From: CAIVAT01 sp038212325
GTDB taxonomy: Bacteria; Bacteroidota; Bacteroidia; Bacteroidales; FEN-979
Reading direction: 5' to 3'
Length of the DNA: 14,998 bases
NCBI GenBank assembly: GCA_038212325.1
Contig: JBBQUQ010000084.1
Location: 1 to 14,998 of the forward strand
A program made the translations under genes and the position numbers. How positions within the stretch are numbered: the stretch's first letter is position 1; every line of letters begins with the position of its first letter. Shown here in pieces: positions 7,761 to 14,621 of this stretch. The notes under the pieces are model-generated. The model saw nothing but the letters and a program-made list of their open reading frames with translations, had not been told where the DNA came from and made no database searches.

Positions 7761-8663
7761 TTATTGTCGGGTCACAACTTTGAAGTTATCGAGGAGGATG
7801 GCAGACTGCTGCATTGCCGCATCCTTAAAGCAACTGAAATAAACCCGGTAGGAACTCACTCCCGGATAGGCATTTAACGTTGTCGTCAAATCGATGTAAA
7901 TTTTCTTCCATGCCCCGTTTGTCGGGTTCAGCGTGATGATGGGGCTTTGATAAATGATCGTGCTCCCATAGGTAAAAACACCTACAGTAAAGGCATTTGA
8001 CGTGTTAAAATTCATTTCCAGGTACACAGGGGCCATGGGGATCGGATACTCTGAATGTGTCTGGCATTCAAAATAGTCATGCGCAGCATCCATCACCACC
8101 ATTCCCGAGTGGTTTCCTTCGAAGGTGAGCGATGAACCGGATGGGGTTCGCTGAACATAAGCAGAACTCCTGCTCGTGGTATCAAGCGAAAGCGACACGC
8201 TCTCGAAATCCTCCTTCCACACAAATGAAGCGGTTGGCTGGTACGTCGTGCGCAATACGCCGGCTTTGGTTGTGCTGTCGGGGGTGATGGTTATATCTTT
8301 CACAACAGGCGTATAATAAGCATAGCTTACACGGGTGGTTGCGATGCCATTTTTCTTGATGCCGGGCCACACCTTCAGTTGATGCTGGCCTGTCATCAGC
8401 ACCGGCAGAGTGGCCGGGAGTTCAAAGGTTCCTAAAAAAACATCATCCATATATACCCAGGCATCTGTAATTCGCTGGGAGGAAGTTCCTTCCGTATAAT
8501 AATCCGTCGTAAGATAAATGGAATCGATGCTGAGATATGCAGGGATCTGCTGGTCGCCGGCAAATTTTTCACAGGAAGAGGCTGAGATACACAGGATGCT
8601 TAGAAAAAAGAAATAGTGAATCAGTCTCCTGTAAATCATATGGTCATAATGGGTTGAAATCAT
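7761..8663 (-). CDS. Putative lipoprotein with PEGA-like and beta-sandwich regions
   Basis: A predicted lipoprotein of 300 residues. A basic N-terminus and hydrophobic stretch (about 14-27) end at ASSC with Cys31, a slightly weak lipobox. Residues about 40-135 contain AWVYMDDVFLGTFELP and a GQHQLKVWPG turn, which recall PEGA-type carbohydrate-surface domains. Residues about 145-298 are Ser/Thr/aromatic-rich and look like an all-beta, possibly lectin-like sandwich, ending in ILLDNFKVVTRQ. I do not recognise a named family. ATG 8663 is preceded by AGGA at suitable spacing. ATG 8639 would give a shorter signal peptide and is the alternative. Its position between the dehydrogenase and the glycosylphosphotransferase suggests an envelope or glycan-associated role, but no enzymatic motif is visible. 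Confidence 0.7.
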   Translation of the reverse strand: MISTHYDHMIYRRLIHYFFFLSILCISASSCEKFAGDQQIPAYLSIDSIYLTTDYYTEGTSSQRITDAWVYMDDVFLGTFELPATLPVLMTGQHQLKVWPGIKKNGIATTRVSYAYYTPVVKDITITPDSTTKAGVLRTTYQPTASFVWKEDFESVSLSLDTTSRSSAYVQRTPSGSSLTFEGNHSGMVVMDAAHDYFECQTHSEYPIPMAPVYLEMNFNTSNAFTVGVFTYGSTIIYQSPIITLNPTNGAWKKIYIDLTTTLNAYPGVSSYRVYFSCFKDAAMQQSAILLDNFKVVTRQ

Positions 8664-8716
8664 TAATTCCTGTAAGGAATAACGGCCTGTTTTTTCTGAT
8701 ATTGTTCATCTCTGCA

Positions 8717-8724
8717 TAAAAGTA
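8717..8724 (-). promoter_or_regulatory. Weak -7-like box upstream of the lipoprotein gene
   Basis: The minus strand reads TACTTTTA, matching TAnnTTTG except at the last base, about 55 bp before the ATG at 8663. The 84-bp gap to the upstream dehydrogenase gene could hold a secondary promoter, but read-through from the upstream gene is equally plausible. Confidence 0.2.
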
Positions 8725-8747
8725 ATGAACAAAGAATTAAAATTGTG

Positions 8748-9734
8748 TCAGGCCATATTGGCCGCGTTCAGGTTTATCTTATCAATGATCTGGTAGGCAA
8801 CCTCCAGGGCGCTGTACCCATCGTTGATTGTTACCATTGGAACAGTATTATTTATGATGGCGGCATAGAAACTTTCCAGTTCTGCCTTGATGGCGTTCAA
8901 AGGTTTGATTTCAGGCCTGTCGAAGTTGATCTGCTTGGTGCCGCGTCCGGGCCCGAGTTCCAGGATAAATCCCATTGGAGGCGAATCGGGTGTTACATCG
9001 TTGATCTTCACAACTTCAAGCTCCTTCTTGAGAAAATCGACGGAGATATAGGCATCCCGTTGAAAAAACCTCGCTTTCCTCATGTTTTTCAAGGAGATGC
9101 GGCTGGCGGTGAGGTTTGCCACGCAGCCGTTATCAAATTCAATGCGGGCATTGGCAATATCCGGCGTATCGCTGACCACGGCCACGCCACTGGCGCTGAT
9201 TTTTCTGATGTTGCTTTTCACCACACTCAGTATGATGTCGATATCATGGATCATCAGGTCAAGGATGACCGGAACATCGGTTCCGCGCGGATTGAACTGT
9301 GCCAGCCGGTGACTTTCAATGAACATGGGCCGGTCGAATGACGGTTCTGCCGCAAGAAAGGCAGGATTGAACCGTTCAACGTGCCCGACCTGCACCTTGA
9401 CGTTGGCTTCGCGGGCGATTTTAATCAATTCGCGGGCCTCATCAAGCGTGGTGACAATTGGCTTCTCAATGAACACATGCCGGCATTTTTTCAGCGATTT
9501 GGCGGCACATTCAAAATGCGAAATCGTCGGGGTCACGATGTCAACAACATCCACCGCATCGATCAGGTCATCGAGGGAGCCCCATTTTTTAATTTCAAAT
9601 TCCTGCTGAATTTTTTCAGCGTTGGCGGCATCCGGATCATAAAATCCAACCAATTCAAATTCAGGAATTTCCTTGATGCATTTAAGGTGAATTTTGCCCA
9701 GGTGCCCGGCGCCAAGCACTCCAATTTTCAGCAT
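8748..9734 (-). CDS. Gfo/Idh/MocA family NAD(P)-dependent oxidoreductase, GnnA-like
   Basis: A soluble sugar dehydrogenase of 328 residues. The N-terminal Rossmann domain has GVLGAGHLGKIH (5-16) and the family EKP motif at 90-92 (FIEKP). The C-terminal alpha/beta domain has HRLAQFNPRGTDV (142-154) and LMIHDIDIIL (160-169), where His163 and Asp166 are likely active-site residues. The combination of QVGHVERFNP, the TDV-LDLMIHDIDI block and CVANLTASRIS resembles, from memory, the subgroup found in lipid A operons of other phyla (GnnA, UDP-GlcNAc 3-dehydrogenase, which prepares the 3-amino sugar for lipid A). That substrate is inference, because no lpx genes lie in the window. Downstream on the same strand are a lipoprotein and a glycosylphosphotransferase, consistent with nucleotide-sugar work for the envelope. 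It is divergent from pcm. Confidence 0.85.
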   Translation of the reverse strand: MLKIGVLGAGHLGKIHLKCIKEIPEFELVGFYDPDAANAEKIQQEFEIKKWGSLDDLIDAVDVVDIVTPTISHFECAAKSLKKCRHVFIEKPIVTTLDEARELIKIAREANVKVQVGHVERFNPAFLAAEPSFDRPMFIESHRLAQFNPRGTDVPVILDLMIHDIDIILSVVKSNIRKISASGVAVVSDTPDIANARIEFDNGCVANLTASRISLKNMRKARFFQRDAYISVDFLKKELEVVKINDVTPDSPPMGFILELGPGRGTKQINFDRPEIKPLNAIKAELESFYAAIINNTVPMVTINDGYSALEVAYQIIDKINLNAANMA

Positions 9735-9748
9735 TTTCGTTTTTTTTA

Positions 9749-9756
9749 CAAAGGTA
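9749..9756 (-). promoter_or_regulatory. Bacteroidota -7 promoter box upstream of the Gfo/Idh gene
   Basis: The minus strand reads TACCTTTG, an exact TAnnTTTG match ending 15 bp upstream of the ATG at 9734. It probably drives the dehydrogenase and perhaps the two genes after it. No convincing -33 element is seen. Confidence 0.5.
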
Positions 9757-9780
9757 GGTTTTTACCCTTACTGAATTTAG

Positions 9781-9788
9781 TATTTTCG
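9781..9788 (+). promoter_or_regulatory. Likely -7 promoter box for pcm
   Basis: TATTTTCG differs from TAnnTTTG at one base and lies 25 bp before the pcm ATG, in the 79-bp divergent gap it shares with the minus-strand promoter at 9749-9756. Confidence 0.35.
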
Positions 9789-9813
9789 TGAAAAATTTAA
9801 CGGACAAATTCAA

Positions 9814-10482
9814 ATGACTATTGCCAAGCCAGACGATTCTTACCGGCACCAGGGACTCAGGAAACTGCTGGTACAAAGTATCAGGCAAAAAGGAATTGCA
9901 GATCTGCAGGTTTTGGCCGCACTGGAAACGGTGCCGCGCCATTTCTTCTTCGATTCTTCGTTTTTAGAGTATGCCTACGAGGACAAGCCATTCCCGATCG
10001 GTGCCGGGCAAACCATATCCCAGCCATTCACAGTCGCTTTTCAAAGTGAACTGCTTCAGATCAGGAAAAATGACAAAGTTCTTGAAATAGGCACAGGATC
10101 GGGATACCAGGCATGCATCCTCGCCGAAATGGGGGCTAAGGTATTCACGATCGAACGCCAGAAAACACTTTTTGACAGAACCAGCAGGTACTTGCCGATT
10201 GTAGGTTATCATACGATTAAAACATTTTTCGGCGACGGCTACAAAGGATTACCGGCCTACGCCCCGTTTGACAAAATCATCGTAACTGCTGCTGCACCCT
10301 ATGTTCCGGATGCATTACTGGAACAACTCAAGCCGGGCGGCATCCTGGTCATCCCGGTAGGAGCCAACGATGTTCAGACCATGACAACCTTCATTAAGCA
10401 GGCCGACAACTCCTGTGTTAAAAAGGAATACGGCGCTTTCCGCTTTGTGCCGATGCTGGAAGATAAAGCCAAGGAAGGCTGA
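9814..10482 (+). CDS. pcm: Protein-L-isoaspartate O-methyltransferase
   Basis: A cytoplasmic repair enzyme of 222 residues that methylates L-isoaspartyl residues formed by ageing of Asn/Asp in proteins, using S-adenosylmethionine. Family landmarks in order: ETVPRHFF (residues 37-44), YEDKPFPIGAGQTISQP (about 54-70), the SAM-binding loop VLEIGTGSGYQACIL (about 89-103), and GDGYKGLPAYAPFDKIIVTAAAP followed by LKPGGILVIPVG. Length agrees with bacterial Pcm. It stands alone on the plus strand. Its TGA stop (10480-10482) is immediately followed by the complement of the stop of convergent ccmF, with no intergenic base. Confidence 0.95.
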   Translation: MTIAKPDDSYRHQGLRKLLVQSIRQKGIADLQVLAALETVPRHFFFDSSFLEYAYEDKPFPIGAGQTISQPFTVAFQSELLQIRKNDKVLEIGTGSGYQACILAEMGAKVFTIERQKTLFDRTSRYLPIVGYHTIKTFFGDGYKGLPAYAPFDKIIVTAAAPYVPDALLEQLKPGGILVIPVGANDVQTMTTFIKQADNSCVKKEYGAFRFVPMLEDKAKEG

Positions 10483-10491
10483 TCAGCTTCC
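10473..10491. repeat. Imperfect palindrome across the abutting pcm and ccmF stops
   Basis: GGAAG-G-CT / GATC / AG-CTTCC can form a 7-bp stem with one bulged G and a GATC loop. The two stop codons lie in the loop and upper stem. There is no T-run on either side, so it is not a classical terminator, though it could slow polymerase or protect both 3' ends. Confidence 0.3.
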
Positions 10492-12552
10492 CTGTCGCGA
10501 GATGCCTTGCCAGCGCTTGCGGGCCCGCCTGGTAAAAGCGATGGCAAACCCAGCAATCATCACAACCGACCCGATCCACAGAATGTTGATATACGGATTC
10601 TGAATGGCCCTGATCACAATATAATCCGGTTCCTTCGACACATTGGCAATATAGGTGTAGTAGTCACTACCCGGAAAATGCTTCGTGTCGGGATTATAAA
10701 CGGCGCCCATCCGCGGATGAATATTCACCGACGGATGCAGGGAGAATGCCAGTTTGAAACTGCCCTTCTCCTTCGTGAGGAAATCAACCCGGTATATCGT
10801 CGTGTTCCCTGACTGTTTGTTGCTGACATACGAGATATAATACCCCCCCATCAGCAACGTATCGCTGCGCATAAGCACAAGATTCTCGGCATTGGACTTC
10901 TGATCGCCCAGGTCGAATTGCGAGGTATTGGTGGAGATCACCTTCGAATTGGAAAAGGTAACCACTGCCCCCAGAACAAAAATAACAAACCCGATATGGG
11001 TGATGATTGCACCAATGTTCCTGGGTTTTGTTACCTGGAATACCATATTATAGATAGATGACAGCAGCGCGAAAAGCGTAAAAACGACCAGGAGAATGAA
11101 ATTCATCCGGGTTACAACCCCTGTCACAACCAGCGGGATGCACAGGATGATGGAGGCAAGCAGCGGGATGAATAATTTCTTCAGAAACTGCCCCGGTTCG
11201 TTGGAACTATAGGTTAAAAACTGGCTGAACGCGATGAACCCGGCAATCAGCAATGCATAGGGCATCTGCCAGCGGTTGTAAAAGCCAACCTGGTCGACCG
11301 GAGGCGCTATGTCGGTATGAAACAGGCTGTTAAATACCGGGATGGAAGTTGTGAAGATAATCTGGAATGCTGCCAGCACCAGGATGATGGCCCCGATGAA
11401 CATCCAGAATTCACGCGACAGGAGTATGTCCTCCTTCGCTGCATGAAACCTTTTGAAATTGACCGCAATCATCCCTATCATCATGGTAAAGAACACCAGC
11501 AGGTAAACAAGGAGCTGCATGGTCATGCCATTGTCGCCGAAAGAGTGCGCCGAGGTATCGGCCAGCACCCCGCTCCGTGTCAAAAAACTGGCATATAATA
11601 CCAGGACATACGACAGGGTGATCAGGATGTAGGAAGCCAGCAAGGCATAATTCTGCCTTCTTGCAATCAGCATGAAGTGCAACCCTGCCACGAGGGTCAT
11701 CCAGGGTACGAGCGATGAATTTTCGACCGGGTCCCACGACCAGAAGCCGCCGAATGTAAGCGACACATAGGCCCATGCACCCCCAAGAAGAATCCCGGCG
11801 CCCAGCATCAGCAGTGCAAACAACGTCCATGGAAGCGCCCGCCCGATCCAGGTATGGTAATCCTTCAATAAAAATGAGGCGATGGCGTAACAGAAGGGCA
11901 CCAGAGCAAGGGCATATCCCAGGAACAGGATAGGCGGATGGATGGTCATCCAGATATTTTCAAGCAAGGGGTTTAATCCGTTCCCGTCGCCCACCATGGT
12001 CAGATAGTCGGGCATGGCGAAAATAGTACCCTCCAGGGTGTCGACCGTGTGCCTGAGCAAATCAAAAGGGCTGGCCCCGATTTTCACGCCGAACAGTGTG
12101 ATGCCAAGCAGCATGGAGGTTACAAAAGCCTGCGACAATGAAAAGATCATCATCACCGGGGATTCCCATTTACGCGACAGCCTCAGCAAAACAACCCCTA
12201 TCAGGGCCTGCCACAGCGCCCAAACGAGAAAACTTCCCTCCTGCCCTGCCCAGAAACAGGAGACGATATACTTGATCGGAAGCTCTTTGGAAGAATACTG
12301 CCAAACATAGGAGTACTCGAAATAATGGTTGAATATCAGGTAATAGAGCACTGCGGCAACAGCAACGATCGATGCCGCATGTACAAGGTATAACGCGCGG
12401 GCGCCAACCTTCAGGATGATGCGATGATCTTTCCGGTAAAATGCAAGCAGATAAAAAACGGATGCCAGGATTGCGGTTCCAAAACCCAGCCAGACAAAGA
12501 ATTTTCCCATTTCGCCGGGAAAGAGGTGTTCACCGATGTATTGAATGTTCAT
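10483..12552 (-). CDS. ccmF: Cytochrome c-type biogenesis protein CcmF (heme lyase subunit)
   Basis: A polytopic membrane protein of 689 residues with roughly 14 or more hydrophobic segments. The family core is present: GQEGSFLVW (103-111), IHPPILFLGY (204-213, with His205) and the tryptophan-rich periplasmic heme-handling motif GGFWSWDPVENSSLVPW (268-284). Further histidines expected in heme contact are near positions 58 and 292. A soluble, mostly beta periplasmic segment (about 545-650) precedes a last membrane helix and a basic C-terminus. The protein acts with CcmE/CcmH-type partners to attach heme to apocytochrome c CXXCH sites. None of those partners lies in this window, so the gene stands alone with its own promoter. 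The start ATG 12552 agrees with the first membrane helix. Confidence 0.9.
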   Translation of the reverse strand: MNIQYIGEHLFPGEMGKFFVWLGFGTAILASVFYLLAFYRKDHRIILKVGARALYLVHAASIVAVAAVLYYLIFNHYFEYSYVWQYSSKELPIKYIVSCFWAGQEGSFLVWALWQALIGVVLLRLSRKWESPVMMIFSLSQAFVTSMLLGITLFGVKIGASPFDLLRHTVDTLEGTIFAMPDYLTMVGDGNGLNPLLENIWMTIHPPILFLGYALALVPFCYAIASFLLKDYHTWIGRALPWTLFALLMLGAGILLGGAWAYVSLTFGGFWSWDPVENSSLVPWMTLVAGLHFMLIARRQNYALLASYILITLSYVLVLYASFLTRSGVLADTSAHSFGDNGMTMQLLVYLLVFFTMMIGMIAVNFKRFHAAKEDILLSREFWMFIGAIILVLAAFQIIFTTSIPVFNSLFHTDIAPPVDQVGFYNRWQMPYALLIAGFIAFSQFLTYSSNEPGQFLKKLFIPLLASIILCIPLVVTGVVTRMNFILLVVFTLFALLSSIYNMVFQVTKPRNIGAIITHIGFVIFVLGAVVTFSNSKVISTNTSQFDLGDQKSNAENLVLMRSDTLLMGGYYISYVSNKQSGNTTIYRVDFLTKEKGSFKLAFSLHPSVNIHPRMGAVYNPDTKHFPGSDYYTYIANVSKEPDYIVIRAIQNPYINILWIGSVVMIAGFAIAFTRRARKRWQGISRQGS

Positions 12553-12572
12553 GCTGAATTTCTAATTTCCGG

Positions 12573-12580
12573 CAAAAATA
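12573..12580 (-). promoter_or_regulatory. Bacteroidota -7 promoter box upstream of ccmF
   Basis: The minus strand reads TATTTTTG, an exact TAnnTTTG match 20 bp upstream of the ATG at 12552. The nearest upstream TTG (12604-12606, minus strand) is 23 bp away, slightly farther than usual, and falls inside repeat copy A. Confidence 0.5.
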
Positions 12581-12593
12581 CGCTAAAGAAATT

Positions 12594-12652
12594 TACGATT
12601 GAACAAGAATTACGATTAACGAATGAAAGTACGATTGTGGAATTTGGAATTT
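12594..12652 (-). repeat. Intergenic repeat copy A (inverted relative to copies B and C)
   Basis: The reverse complement of this 59-bp stretch matches 14532-14590 at 54 of 59 positions by eye, including a 36-bp perfect block ending in the TTAATCGTAATTCTTGTTCA core. The gene-free stretch 12553-12866 consists of the ccmF promoter, this repeat, about 80 bp with nothing recognisable, copy B and the promoter of the next gene. Confidence 0.75.
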
Positions 12653-12732
12653 GGAATTAGGTACGCCGGCGTTCTCTAAAAAGGTCGGCAATGCCCCCAT
12701 TTCGAAAATCGTAAATCTGAATTCGAAAATAA

Positions 12733-12767
12733 ATTCGTTAATCGTAATTCTTGTTCATTCGTACCTT
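12733..12767 (+). repeat. Intergenic repeat copy B
   Basis: A 35-bp stretch matching 14560-14594 at 34 of 35 positions (CATTCG here, CAATCG there) in the same orientation. With copy C it forms direct repeats flanking the gene at 12867-14377, and with copy A an inverted pair. Confidence 0.75.
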
Positions 12768-12812
12768 TTTATTATCTTGGTTAAGTATTTCATGACGTGT
12801 ATTTTAGCATTA

Positions 12813-12820
12813 TATTTTTG
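12813..12820 (+). promoter_or_regulatory. Bacteroidota -7 promoter box upstream of the 12867 gene
   Basis: TATTTTTG is an exact TAnnTTTG match 46 bp before the ATG at 12867. A TTTC at 12788-12791 sits where a -33 TTTG would be expected. This supports 12867 as the real gene start rather than any in-frame codon farther upstream. Confidence 0.5.
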
Positions 12821-12866
12821 CCCTAATACCAACCATGTTAAACTATTAACAATTAATCCATTTCCC

Positions 12867-13139
12867 ATGAAAAAAGCTACTATTTTCTTTTTCCTGTTCC
12901 TGATCGCAGGAATGGGTGTTTTTGCCCAGGTGGGCATCAACACCGACAACAGTGCGCCGAACTCCGCGGCCATGCTGGATGTACAATCGACCACCAGAGG
13001 GTTGCTCCCTCCCCGGATGACCACAGAACAGATGAACGAGATCGTTGCGCCTCCCGAAGGCCTTCTGGTGTACAACACCTCTGTGAACGCGCTCTACTGG
13101 TTTAACGGGATCACCTGTGGAAGAAGTTTAACGACTTAA
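12867..13139 (+). CDS. 5' part of a frameshifted secreted tail-fibre-like protein
   Basis: The 90-residue open part begins with a clear signal peptide (MKKATIFFFLFLIAGMGVFA, then QVGINT). It continues with the N-terminal module common in Bacteroidota surface and phage-tail-like proteins: AAMLDVQSTTRGLLPPRM and PPEGLLVYNTSVNALYWFNG. The frame then hits a stop at 13137-13139. Dropping one TG from TGTG at 13116-13119 restores a natural continuation (TWKKFNDLTYTETDP) that runs unbroken to 14377, giving a 502-residue protein. This entry and the one at 13238-14377 are therefore two parts of one gene. A sequencing or assembly error, a real disruption or dinucleotide phase variation are all possible. 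Confidence 0.75.
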   Translation: MKKATIFFFLFLIAGMGVFAQVGINTDNSAPNSAAMLDVQSTTRGLLPPRMTTEQMNEIVAPPEGLLVYNTSVNALYWFNGITCGRSLTT

Positions 13140-13237
13140 CTTACACTGAAACTGATCCCGTATTTGCCCTTCATGCCGCGAGCGGGATCACCGCCACCGA
13201 CCTGGCCAACTGGAACACAGCCTACGCGATACGTATC

Positions 13238-14377
13238 ATGGGTGTATCTGCTACTTCGCCATTATCTCTGACGCTTGCCAATAACCAGGTTTCAGGTTCC
13301 ATTTCGGTCGCAAATGCGGCCACATCCGGTTATCTTACTGCGTCGGACTGGAACATCTTCTACAACAAACAAAACGCCATCACTTTCGGAAACGTTATAT
13401 CCACAGATATGGCAATAACCGGTGGCAACGGCGCCGTGATTGGCAGCGGGATGACTCTGTTGGTAAACAAAGGGAACCTTTCGTCAACCGACATTGCCAT
13501 TACATGCGGTTCAGGCGCAGTACTTGGGAGTGGCGCGGCATTAACAATCAACAAAGGCAACCTGACGGAAACCGGATCATCTGTTTTAACCATTACCGGC
13601 GGAAATAACGCTGTTTTAGCGAGCGGCGCAACTATCCAGGTGAAACAAGCAAACACAACCCAATCAGGGTATCTGAGCGCTTCTGATTGGAATAGTTTCA
13701 ATAACAAAATCAGTTACCCGGCTGCTGATGCCGCAAAATTGGCTGGTATTGCAGCCGGCGCTGAGGTAAATGTCAATGCCGACTGGAACGCCACGAGTGG
13801 CGATGCTCAAATACTAAACAAACCCACAGGACAAAATCCGGGCGATATGCTTTACTGGAATGGAACAGCGTGGGTAAACAGCGCCGGAACAGCCTATGGC
13901 AATGAGGTAAGTTTTTTAACTCTTTTTGCTACCATTGGAATGAGTTTCGGTGGCGGAATCATATTCTATATTGATGGCACGGGTCTGCACGGCCTTATTT
14001 CTGCCACTACCGACCAAAGTACGAGCGCTCAATGGGGCTGTTACGGAACCGCGATCGGCGGAACTTCCACGGCCATTGGCACAGGACAGGCCAACACCAC
14101 GGCTATTGTAAACGGGTGCAGCACGGCAGGCATCGCGGCGCGTATTTGTAATGATCTTTCGCTGAACGGCTACGATGATTGGTTCCTACCCTCGAAAGAT
14201 GAACTTAACCAGATGTACGCGCAAAAAACGGCAATCGGCGGATTTACAAACAATTTGTACTGGAGTTCTTCGGAGGACAGTTCGAACGACGCCTGGGGCC
14301 AGGGCTTCGGCAGTGGCAGCCAGGTCAACGTCAGTAAGAACAACTACGGCTATATGCGTGCCGTTCGGGCTTTTTAA
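13238..14377 (+). CDS. 3' part: beta-repeat stalk and C-terminal DUF1566 (C-type-lectin-like) domain
   Basis: The coordinate start is the first ATG (379 residues), but the frame is open back to the shift at 13116-13119, so translation most likely belongs with the 5' part. Residues 1-145 form a Gly/Ser/Thr-rich stalk with three 28-31-residue repeats and GYLTASDWN blocks, as in tail fibres and adhesins. Residues about 225-379 are a DUF1566 domain: GGGIIFYIDGTGLHGLISA, QWGCYG, GYDDWFLPSKDELNQMY, YWSSSE, and the closing MRAVRAF. DUF1566 domains adopt or resemble C-type-lectin folds and include known targets of diversity-generating retroelements. A surface-exposed ligand-binding role is inferred. 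The 3' end is annotated separately as a possible variable region. No neighbouring gene is evidently co-transcribed. Confidence 0.75.
   Translation: MGVSATSPLSLTLANNQVSGSISVANAATSGYLTASDWNIFYNKQNAITFGNVISTDMAITGGNGAVIGSGMTLLVNKGNLSSTDIAITCGSGAVLGSGAALTINKGNLTETGSSVLTITGGNNAVLASGATIQVKQANTTQSGYLSASDWNSFNNKISYPAADAAKLAGIAAGAEVNVNADWNATSGDAQILNKPTGQNPGDMLYWNGTAWVNSAGTAYGNEVSFLTLFATIGMSFGGGIIFYIDGTGLHGLISATTDQSTSAQWGCYGTAIGGTSTAIGTGQANTTAIVNGCSTAGIAARICNDLSLNGYDDWFLPSKDELNQMYAQKTAIGGFTNNLYWSSSEDSSNDAWGQGFGSGSQVNVSKNNYGYMRAVRAF
13388..13648 (+). repeat. Three tandem 28-31-residue coding repeats
   Basis: Units at 13388-13471, 13472-13555 and 13556-13648 encode variants of GN..STD.AIT.G.GAV.GSG..L..NK. 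The first two are 28 residues; the third is 31 and more diverged (ending ATIQVKQ). The alternating hydrophobic pattern with Gly turns suggests stacked beta strands. Confidence 0.8.
14276..14374 (+). other. Candidate DGR variable region (VR) at the end of the DUF1566 domain
   Basis: Between 14276 and 14353, 19 codons end in C or T and have only A, G or T in the first two positions (GAC, AGT, GGC, AGC, GTC, TAC, TAT, AAC). Each can be reached from AAC or AAT by substituting adenines only. They alternate with framework codons (GCC TGG, CAG, TTC, CAG, AAG). TCG at 14282-14284 is the one exception. The last 18 nt before the stop (14357-14374) contain no adenine, like the fixed 3' initiation segment of a DGR VR. 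No template repeat or reverse transcriptase lies in the window. Confidence 0.45.
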
Positions 14378-14531
14378 CAATTTAACAATTTATTTTTTTT
14401 ACAAAATACTGCATAGCGGTCGAAAGTTTTTTTGAAAAATGGGTATTCAGCAAGCCATAGAACAATCGCGGGAAAAGCAAACAATATTCATTGTGAAGGA
14501 GGCGCTTTTTTGCTCAAGATTTACGTGTTAC

Positions 14532-14594
14532 GAATTTCAAAATCCACCATCGTCCTTTCATTCGTTAATCGTAATTCTTGTTCAATCGTACCTT
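14532..14594 (+). repeat. Intergenic repeat copy C
   Basis: Positions 14532-14590 are an inverted copy of A (12594-12652, 54 of 59). Positions 14560-14594 are a direct copy of B (12733-12767, 34 of 35). The copy lies about 155 bp after the stop of the DUF1566 gene. The sequence is AT-rich and non-coding, and resembles short intergenic repeats seen in Bacteroidota genomes. Confidence 0.75.
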
Positions 14595-14621
14595 GTAAAA
14601 ATAACCCGGACTTTAAATATA

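Noticed and set aside
8745..9341. 198-codon plus-strand frame opposite the Gfo/Idh gene
   Set aside because: Antisense shadow of a clear dehydrogenase; no motif or start signal.
14357..14377. Short GCC/GGC hairpin followed by five T at the end of the DUF1566 gene, as an intrinsic terminator
   Set aside because: The stem is only 3 bp and lies inside conserved RAVRAF codons; better explained by coding and possible DGR initiation sequence.
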